Assembly (NCBI GenBank): GCA_031260455.1
Contig: JAIRJW010000065.1
Span: 1-43,558 of the forward strand
Source: Fluviicola sp.
GTDB lineage: Bacteria > Bacteroidota > Bacteroidia > Flavobacteriales_D > Crocinitomicaceae
DNA: 43,558 nt
Direction: 5' to 3'
Shown: in pieces, positions 34,351-40,718 of the stretch
Layout of the letters: each line of letters opens with the position of its first letter
Position numbering within the stretch: position 1 is the stretch's first letter
Made by a program: the position numbers and the translations under genes
The notes under the pieces: generated by a model
Told to the model about the DNA's origin: nothing
What the model saw: only the letters and a program-made list of their open reading frames with translations
Database searches by the model: none

Positions 34351-34411
34351 TTTCCCCGCTTGAGGTCACTCTAACGGGGAAAGTACAAAATTCAGTACTT
34401 TCCCCTTTTTT
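34351..34411 (+). terminator. Strong terminator with a competing upstream hairpin
   Basis: GGGGAAAGTAC (34376-34386) pairs with GTACTTTCCCC (34395-34405), an 11-bp stem followed by TTTTTTATTT: a strong intrinsic terminator. TTTCCCCG (34351-34358) can instead pair with CGGGGAAA (34375-34382), which would dissolve the terminator stem. The two structures are mutually exclusive. Confidence 0.8.
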
Positions 34412-34456
34412 ATTTCCACATTTTACCTGCTGATTTTTAAGTTGTATGCCCCTCTC

Positions 34457-34600
34457 ATGAAAGAAGAAGAATTATTTGACTTTTTTCATGCATCTGAAGC
34501 CAAGGATCCATCCAAACGGGCAGGAAGTAAAAATCTTTATAAGGAATCAATCAATTCTATATTTAACAAGTTTTATAGCTATATAGACTCTGTTTTTTAG
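34457..34600 (+). CDS. Possible 47-aa protein, unknown
   Basis: ATG 34457 opens a 47-codon frame beginning MKEEELFDFFHASE and ending IDSVF-stop, just after the terminator. It is hydrophilic and lysine/serine rich, without a signal or known motif. No promoter or ribosome site is clear. It may be a small gene, a remnant, or chance. Confidence 0.3.
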   Translation: MKEEELFDFFHASEAKDPSKRAGSKNLYKESINSIFNKFYSYIDSVF

Positions 34601-34723
34601 GAGTGATTCCCTGAAATATTGGAATAAGTCGTGAGTTTAGATAATGGAGAGAGCCGGAGTAAAAAATCTATACTTTTCATCTGAAAACACCAGAAGATTA
34701 AGGAGGGATCTCTGTGTCGGAAT

Positions 34724-34803
34724 CTGATTTCTATCATGATAAAAATCATAAATATGGCTGATTTCTATCATGATAAAAATCATAAATATGGCTGATTTTT
34801 ATC
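34724..34803. repeat. 34-bp tandem repeat, two full copies plus a partial third
   Basis: A 34-bp unit starts at 34724 and 34758 with identical copies, and a partial third copy starts at 34792 (CTGATTTTTATC). Each unit has a TATCATGATA palindrome and an ATGAT/ATCAT inverted repeat. It lies about 110 bases upstream of the secreted-protein gene at 34910, so it may be a regulator-binding array, or simply a slippage product. Confidence 0.8.
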
Positions 34804-34909
34804 TTATTATAAGTTATTTAATCTAATGATATTTAATTTTTATTAAAAAGATCAATTTTATAATACATAAATGGGTTAATTATGCTGAAAATTAACTATT
34901 AGTTTTACC

Positions 34910-36295
34910 ATGAAATATTTTAGGAAGTTAATAAATAGTGAAGAAATCGGGAAGCAGTATTTCTTATTTATTATATTGTGTGCTAGTCTGGAAGTGGCTT
35001 CCGCACAAACGGGAAGTGTGGGAGTAAATACTTCGAGCCCACAGGGAGTTTTTCACGTAGATGCGGGAATGGATAATAATTCCTCAGGGGTTCCCACGGC
35101 GGCACAGCAAAGTAATGACTTTGTTGTACAGGGAGATGGAAGTGTTGGTGTTGGGACAACTTCTGTGGATCCTTCTGCCATTTTGGAATTGAAAGTAAGC
35201 GCACTTTCAAATAAAAAGGGGTTTCTTGGTCCGAGAGTGTCTCTGACGTCATATATAGACACAGTAACCATTACCTCACCAGCGGAAGGATTACTGGTAT
35301 ATAACCTGGGTATGGATACTTCCTTTACATATAAAGGATATGTTTTCTGGAACGGTACGGAATGGAGAACCCTGAGCGGAAATTCGCTTGCTCCGGGAAC
35401 GATCAGTCAATTGAATTGTAATCAAATAAGTGTGTCCCCAAGCACTTATACTTCTGGTACTGTTTACACAGGATCGATGACCGTTCCCTATCAGGGAGGA
35501 AACGGAGGAATTTATCCTGATCAAACTATCGGTCCGGTGAACGGACTTACGGCTACCCTTTCGCATGGTAATTTCGAAATAGGAGCGGGGAACCTTACTT
35601 ATACGGTTACAGGTATTCCTACAGTTACAAGTCCTACTACAACCTCTTTTACTGTATCTGTTGGTGGTCAGACATGTTCTGCAATAATAGGAGCCGGAGA
35701 TGATGTTTCGTTGGGAGAGCTGGTCTATTACAGAACAGATCCTATCTTGGTTAGTATCGGAGGTGGTGGTAATGATGGCAATACCCCCGCAAACTGGTTA
35801 AGTAACTATCAGGCTGATTTACCTGTGATCGGAGGTAAGTTGCGTCTGGACGGTTATTTTTCGGCCTCTGCAACAAGTACAGGTTCAGGTTCAGTAACAT
35901 TTAATCCCCGTTTGGTGAATATATCTGGTAGCAATGTGAAGTTTTGGTTCAGCGCCATGACAACAGTTGATAACTTTAATAATGCCAATCTGGTGCTTGC
36001 TCCGAATTCCTGGGTGAGCCTGGATAATGGTATTTATAATGGTATTGGGGCAAATAGTGTTACAGGCACTGCCACAACTACTAATATTAGCGCTAATCCT
36101 CCTTACGGAACAGGTTATGCGACGGGATCGGGAAGCTTTAGGCAAGATAATACCGAAGTAGTAACCCTGGATTTATCTTTGGATGACAAGTGGTATAGGG
36201 TTTATTATTATCCGATTATAGATAATATGGATAGTTCTGCCGTTACAGCAAATTGGAGAAGGAGAATTTATCTTTCTATTCAGAGGTTGTATTAA
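34910..36295 (+). CDS. Secreted protein with 'VGVNTSSP' N-terminus and beta-rich C-terminus
   Basis: This 461-aa protein has a signal peptide ending near ASAQ (about residue 32). It then has the GSVGVNTSSPQGVFHVDAG motif common to a group of Bacteroidota surface proteins, a second copy of the pattern (GSVGVGTTSVDPSAILELK), and a segment VYNLGMDTSFTYKGYVFWNGTEWRTL that ends the conserved head. The remainder is Ser/Thr/Gly-rich beta sequence ending WRRRIYLSIQRLY. No T9SS tail is evident. It is likely surface or extracellular; function unknown. It resembles the heads of the proteins at 36675 and 39305, but is more divergent. Confidence 0.8.
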   Translation: MKYFRKLINSEEIGKQYFLFIILCASLEVASAQTGSVGVNTSSPQGVFHVDAGMDNNSSGVPTAAQQSNDFVVQGDGSVGVGTTSVDPSAILELKVSALSNKKGFLGPRVSLTSYIDTVTITSPAEGLLVYNLGMDTSFTYKGYVFWNGTEWRTLSGNSLAPGTISQLNCNQISVSPSTYTSGTVYTGSMTVPYQGGNGGIYPDQTIGPVNGLTATLSHGNFEIGAGNLTYTVTGIPTVTSPTTTSFTVSVGGQTCSAIIGAGDDVSLGELVYYRTDPILVSIGGGGNDGNTPANWLSNYQADLPVIGGKLRLDGYFSASATSTGSGSVTFNPRLVNISGSNVKFWFSAMTTVDNFNNANLVLAPNSWVSLDNGIYNGIGANSVTGTATTTNISANPPYGTGYATGSGSFRQDNTEVVTLDLSLDDKWYRVYYYPIIDNMDSSAVTANWRRRIYLSIQRLY

Positions 36296-36674
36296 TTATA
36301 GTCTGTTTGAGGCTCTTTGATAATTATAAGGTGTCTGTAGAGCGCTTATAGACGTACATTACTTGTACGATTGGTGTTTCTGAAACAACTTCTTTATTTT
36401 CTAGGAGTAGAGTTCGAAGATCAGATGTATGACAAATTGAAATTCTTGGAAAAGAATATTTTAATTTATATATTTCCTGCTATTAGCAAACACAGTTGTT
36501 TGAAAACTGGCTTTAAATGTATTGTGAAATAAGGATACAGCAATGTCAATATGGGCAATATTACTGTGATCTGACTATTAATTGTGACTAATATTACTTT
36601 TTTTAATGACCTATATCTTATAAAAGATTAATCAATTTGATTCTCTTTGCCGAGAAAATTTTGTAGGTTAAAAA
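36296..36674. other. Intergenic stretch before the repeat-adhesin-like gene
   Basis: AT-rich, no supportable gene. An imperfect palindrome (GTCTGTAGAGCGCTTATAGAC) lies at about 36331-36351, and a weak TTTG-rich promoter-like sequence is seen at about 36636-36649. Confidence 0.4.
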
Positions 36675-39101
36675 ATGAAAAAATATTATATATCAATAAT
36701 TATTTTATTGATTACTAATGTTACAAAAGCTCAGATCGGGCAGGTGGGAGTTAACACTTCTGCTCCAAAATCTACTTTGGATGTGCAGGCAGAAACTACA
36801 ACACCAGGAAAGGCAGAAGGGATCATTGCGCCCAGGCTGGCAGGTGCTGTTATCAAATCTAAAGATGCAGATTACGGTAGTGCCCAGACTGGCGCCATTG
36901 TCTATGCTACATCCGCTTCTCCGGATGCCGGTTTGGCTGGTGCCAAGACCATAAATATTGACGATACCGGATATTATTATTTTGATGGTACAGTGTGGCA
37001 GGCTTTTATCAGGACTCCCGAAGCAGGATGGATGCTGGATGGTAATTCCATAGCAGATACCAATTTCCTGGGAACTATAAATAATAAAGCCCTGATATTT
37101 AAAGTAAACAATCAGCGGGCAGGCCATATCAGCAATCTTGAAGACCCGGCTATTAATGTAACAACCGGTAACAATGCGAAAAACTGGACAGCATTTGGCT
37201 ACTTGGCACTGGATAACATAGATGCTACCAATACCACCAACGAAAATGGAAATTCGGCATTTGGTTATCAAGCCCTTACCAATGCTGCCCAGAATGTTAA
37301 CCACAGCAGCGCATTTGGGTATCAGGCTCTTGCTGCTGCCACAGGGTCTCCCGACAGCGTTAGCAGCAACAGTTCTGCTTTTGGTTACCGGGCGCTGGCC
37401 CATAGTACAGTTTCCGGTGGTGGAAGTTCTGCCTTCGGGTCGCGTGCGCTGGAAAATAATACTACGGGGAGTAACAATGCGGCTTTTGGGACGATGACGC
37501 TGAATGCCAATAGCACTGGAAGACAAAACAGTGCTTTCGGGGACTATGCACTTTCTAAAAACATAGGAGGGGCATTAGGAACAACTCAATTTGGCAACAG
37601 TGCTTTTGGCTACAATGCCCTTTTAAATAATACTTCAGGAAATGCCAACAGCGCTTTTGGAGCATCTGCTCTTCAAGGAAATATCACGGGAAACAGCAGC
37701 AGCGCTTTTGGAGCTAATGCCCTCCTGAATTTTGGTGGGACGGGTAACAATACAGCTATCGGAATGAATGCTCTCAGAGGTGGTGCTGGTGCCACCGGAT
37801 CTGGCAACACGGCTGTTGGCGTTGGCGCTCTTAATCAAACTACTAGCGGATATGATAACACTGCTTTGGGAAACAATGCGCTGAATGGTAACACTACTGG
37901 TTACCAAAACAGTGCTTTCGGGATTCTGGCGCTCCGTCAAAACACCACAGGATTTGGAAATGTCGGTGTTGGACGCCAGACTCTTAACAATAACACCACG
38001 GGGCACTTCAACACTGGTATAGGAGTGAATGCCGGGTATGGTTTTGGAGGAAGTAATAATGTAGCAATAGGTTATGGAGCAGGCAGTGGCACTTCCTCAA
38101 ACAATAGCTTTAGCGGCAATTACAATATAGTGATTGGTTCACTCACAGGAAATCTTGCAGCAGGTAGTTTAACTAGTGTTGATAGTGTGAGGACAACTCT
38201 TCTTTCGTCACCTACGGCAAGTAATGAGATGAATATTGGCAATACACTGTTTGGTACAGGAGTAAATCAAGTAGCAGGAGATACACGTGGGATTACTAAT
38301 CCGGGATTATGGCTAGGTAAAATAGGCATCAATACCAGAAAGCCTGGAGCCCCACTGGATGTAACTAAAGCGACCTCTGCTGCTACCGATCCTATCATGA
38401 AACTGCATTATCCTGCACCCGGGGCCTCATCAGACAACATTCTTACATGGAATCCTGCGGATAGTAGTGTACGTATGATAAGTGCAATTACATTTAGCAG
38501 TGGCGGGCTCGCTTACACAGCCGGTAACGGATTAACACTGACCGGATCAAACCAACTGGAATTGGGAGGTACATTAACCAAACCGACTTCAATTATAACT
38601 GATACTACCAATACATTGGCAATTACCGGTTTGCAGAATGGGGCATTAACCGACAGTGTTGTAACTGTGGATGCTGGAGGTACTTTGAGAAAGGTAAGCA
38701 CAGTAGCTCTCTCATACCAGACATTGGGGATGCCGATAAGAAGTGTAACAACCGCCGGTACAATCTTTACTACTGATAACGATTATACGATTGTAGCTGC
38801 TGGCTTAAGCGGCACCCCACAATCCGTTACTCTGCCAACTGCTGCGGGCGTTAAAGGCAAAGTATATAATATTATTTCCACAAACCCCACGAGTGGCGGT
38901 GTACCCGTTGTACCTACAACAGCAGGAGGCAGTACCTCTCAGATTGTATTTTTAACCAGTAGCGGTATTGTGCATCTTGGTCCTGGTGGTTCTGCTGCAT
39001 CATTTATTTTGAAACCAAATGCCAATATTGGTTTAACGGTACAAAGTGACGGAACAGACTGGATACTGATATCAACTGCTTCACAGATATCAGGTTATTG
39101 A
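36675..39101 (+). CDS. Secreted repeat protein with YadA-head-like motifs (808 aa)
   Basis: A signal peptide (MKKYYISIIILLITNVTKAQ) is followed by the VGVNTSAPKSTLDVQA head (about 22-115). Residues about 170-472 hold about 17 degenerate repeats of the form N-S/T-A-F/I-G-x-x-A-L-x-N-x-T-T-G (NSAFGYQAL, SSAFGYRAL, NTALGNNALNGNTTG). These resemble the left-handed beta-roll head repeats of trimeric autotransporter adhesins and of phage tail-fibre proteins. A second GKIGINTRKPGAPLDV motif lies at about 550, and a beta domain (about 690-808) ends the protein. No YadA anchor or T9SS tail is present, so attachment is unknown. A surface adhesin or matrix role is inferred. It lies in a block of similar genes, each with its own long intergenic region. 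Confidence 0.85.
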   Translation: MKKYYISIIILLITNVTKAQIGQVGVNTSAPKSTLDVQAETTTPGKAEGIIAPRLAGAVIKSKDADYGSAQTGAIVYATSASPDAGLAGAKTINIDDTGYYYFDGTVWQAFIRTPEAGWMLDGNSIADTNFLGTINNKALIFKVNNQRAGHISNLEDPAINVTTGNNAKNWTAFGYLALDNIDATNTTNENGNSAFGYQALTNAAQNVNHSSAFGYQALAAATGSPDSVSSNSSAFGYRALAHSTVSGGGSSAFGSRALENNTTGSNNAAFGTMTLNANSTGRQNSAFGDYALSKNIGGALGTTQFGNSAFGYNALLNNTSGNANSAFGASALQGNITGNSSSAFGANALLNFGGTGNNTAIGMNALRGGAGATGSGNTAVGVGALNQTTSGYDNTALGNNALNGNTTGYQNSAFGILALRQNTTGFGNVGVGRQTLNNNTTGHFNTGIGVNAGYGFGGSNNVAIGYGAGSGTSSNNSFSGNYNIVIGSLTGNLAAGSLTSVDSVRTTLLSSPTASNEMNIGNTLFGTGVNQVAGDTRGITNPGLWLGKIGINTRKPGAPLDVTKATSAATDPIMKLHYPAPGASSDNILTWNPADSSVRMISAITFSSGGLAYTAGNGLTLTGSNQLELGGTLTKPTSIITDTTNTLAITGLQNGALTDSVVTVDAGGTLRKVSTVALSYQTLGMPIRSVTTAGTIFTTDNDYTIVAAGLSGTPQSVTLPTAAGVKGKVYNIISTNPTSGGVPVVPTTAGGSTSQIVFLTSSGIVHLGPGGSAASFILKPNANIGLTVQSDGTDWILISTASQISGY

Positions 39102-39304
39102 TAACAGAGTTTTTTAACTATAATATAGTACCTGCATTTTTTTCTAAATATTTTGAAAATAGTAGTAATATATAAAAAATGTTGTATTTTGCACGAAATA
39201 TGATTAAAGTCACTTATCTTATTGATTCAAATCATATTATAAATTGCTTAACTTAATGAAGTTTGTGTTAATAAAATTCAACAAAATAAAAGTTCTTAAA
39301 TAGT

Positions 39305-40216
39305 ATGAAAAAATATAACATAGCAATAATCATTTTACTGATTACAAGTTCAATAAAAGCCCAGGTTAACGGGGCAATGGGGATTAATACCACTACCCCA
39401 AAAGCTACTTTTGATGTGCAAGCGGGAACAATAGCACCGGGGCATCCTGAAGGAATTATTGCACCCAGGCTGACAGGTGCTGTCATTAAATCCAAAGACG
39501 CAGATTATGGCAGTGCCCAGATTGGCGCCATTGTTTATGCCACATCTGCTTCTCCGGATGCAGGCTTGGCTGGTACCAAGACAATTCACATGAATGGTGC
39601 AGGGTATTATTATTTTGACGGCTCGGTGTGGCAGGTTTTTATGAGTGTTGCAAGTGCGCCAGGATTGAATACTACGGTATATTCTGCAGCAAAAACAGGA
39701 AGCTGGGATTTTATCAGCCTTAGTATATTAGCCAGCGGTACGTGGAACCAGATCGATCTTACAGGTACATCTGATACCAAAATAGGTAATGCTTCATTGT
39801 TTACTAATGGTGTTTATACTGCTCCTTCTTCAGGAACTTACATTGTAAAATATGAGTTCCGCCCGCAGGCCAGCGGTGTTGACCTTAATCTTTTAGCTTC
39901 CCAGAAAATAGGTTTGATAAAAACGACTGGCGGTACCAACACGCTGTTAGATTCAAAAGCTTTTGATGGTGTAACTGTTGTTATACCTGCAGGTGCAATT
40001 ACACCTGGTCTTAATTTAGGACTGGTTTCACTTCCAGCTCTTCCGGCTACTGGTATAACATTGGCATCAGTTCCGGTAACTTCCTCCACGCTAAATAGTA
40101 TGGTGCAGCTAAATGCGGGTGACAATCTTTCGTTTGTGGTGTCTAATGGTGGTATAGGAGTTAATGCACTTAAGAACGGTACCATAACGCTGTATGTTTA
40201 TAAAATTTCGGATTGA
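39305..40216 (+). CDS. Secreted 'VGVNT-P' head protein with C1q/TNF-like C-terminal domain
   Basis: This 303-aa protein has a signal peptide (MKKYNIAIIILLITSSIKAQ). Residues 20-115 are nearly the same as in the 36675 gene product (shared blocks AVIKSKDADYGSAQ and GAIVYATSASPDAGLAG), also at the DNA level. The remainder (about 120-303) contains YTAPSSGTYIVKYEFRPQ and ends ITLYVYKISD, in the style of the C1q/TNF jelly roll that often forms trimers. The similarity of the heads and the difference in C-termini indicate duplication followed by exchange of the tail. No anchor is visible. Function unknown; an extracellular binding module is likely. Confidence 0.82.
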   Translation: MKKYNIAIIILLITSSIKAQVNGAMGINTTTPKATFDVQAGTIAPGHPEGIIAPRLTGAVIKSKDADYGSAQIGAIVYATSASPDAGLAGTKTIHMNGAGYYYFDGSVWQVFMSVASAPGLNTTVYSAAKTGSWDFISLSILASGTWNQIDLTGTSDTKIGNASLFTNGVYTAPSSGTYIVKYEFRPQASGVDLNLLASQKIGLIKTTGGTNTLLDSKAFDGVTVVIPAGAITPGLNLGLVSLPALPATGITLASVPVTSSTLNSMVQLNAGDNLSFVVSNGGIGVNALKNGTITLYVYKISD

Positions 40217-40403
40217 TAAATACTGAATGGGTATATTTGCCTGGGTATTTTGTTAAAACTGTTCCGGTGATCTTCATGAAATGAGATCAAAGCCTTGGAT
40301 TAATAATTAAAATATGTGACATATATCATGTTTTTAGTTGATTTAGGTTTTATGTTAATTTGTGTAATTGAATGAAATTTGCACCGGAATTTAAATTTTT
40401 TAT
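40217..40403. other. Intergenic stretch upstream of a broken signal-peptide gene
   Basis: No gene seen; AT-rich with no clear terminator. Confidence 0.4.
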
Positions 40404-40575
40404 ATGAAAAAATGTTTATCTGTTAATTTCTTGATTTTTACTTTTTATGTTATCAATTGTGTGTGTGGGTAGTGCACAGCAAAAATCATCTTATGTTAAG
40501 GCCTTCTCTTTTAGATTTCAGTCGAGGTCTGGTATTAGTAAGCTAAGTGGTGTCATTGAATTACTGATGCCATGA
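40404..40575 (+). pseudogene. Broken small secreted-protein gene with a (TG)5 tract at the frame break
   Basis: ATG 40404 opens a signal peptide (MKKCLSVNFLIFTFYVIN) but the frame stops just after a TG repeat at 40458-40467. With one more TG the signal continues as CVCVGSAQ|QKSS, a perfect cleavage site, and reads on to SGVIELLMP-stop at 40575, about 57 aa in all. It may be a decayed gene, or one switched by repeat length. No homologue is recognised. Confidence 0.45.
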
Positions 40576-40718
40576 TCTTTAGAATTCAGATAAAAACAGA
40601 ATCTTTTTCTCTATATAAAATAAAACTGGTTAACGTGAAACAAAGTAATGAATCATCGGCTTCCAATCGGTGTGGTGATGCAACATTGAAAACTATATAT
40701 ACATATAATAAAAGTAAA
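40576..40718. other. Leader region of the choice-of-anchor A gene
   Basis: No gene. AT-rich; ends in a TATATATACATATAATA stretch just before ATG 40719. Confidence 0.4.

Noticed and set aside
34160..34360. Coding-like fragments on the minus strand after the RiPP operon
   Set aside because: Segments lie in different frames and none is long enough to recognise; noted as possible decay, not listed as a gene.
23582..34411. tRNA-Arg as integration site of a mobile island carrying the RiPP cluster
   Set aside because: The accessory region does begin right after the tRNA, but I found no direct repeat of the tRNA 3' end near 34.4 kb and no integrase or transposase gene.
36705..37526. 273-codon minus-strand frame opposite the repeat-adhesin-like gene
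   Set aside because: It is antisense to a well-supported secreted protein with signal peptide and regular repeats; the long frame comes from the repeat codon pattern.
37180..38090. Regular repeats considered as a CRISPR array or DNA satellite
   Set aside because: The periodicity is at protein level (degenerate NSAFGxxAL units in one open frame); DNA units are not identical and no cas genes are present.
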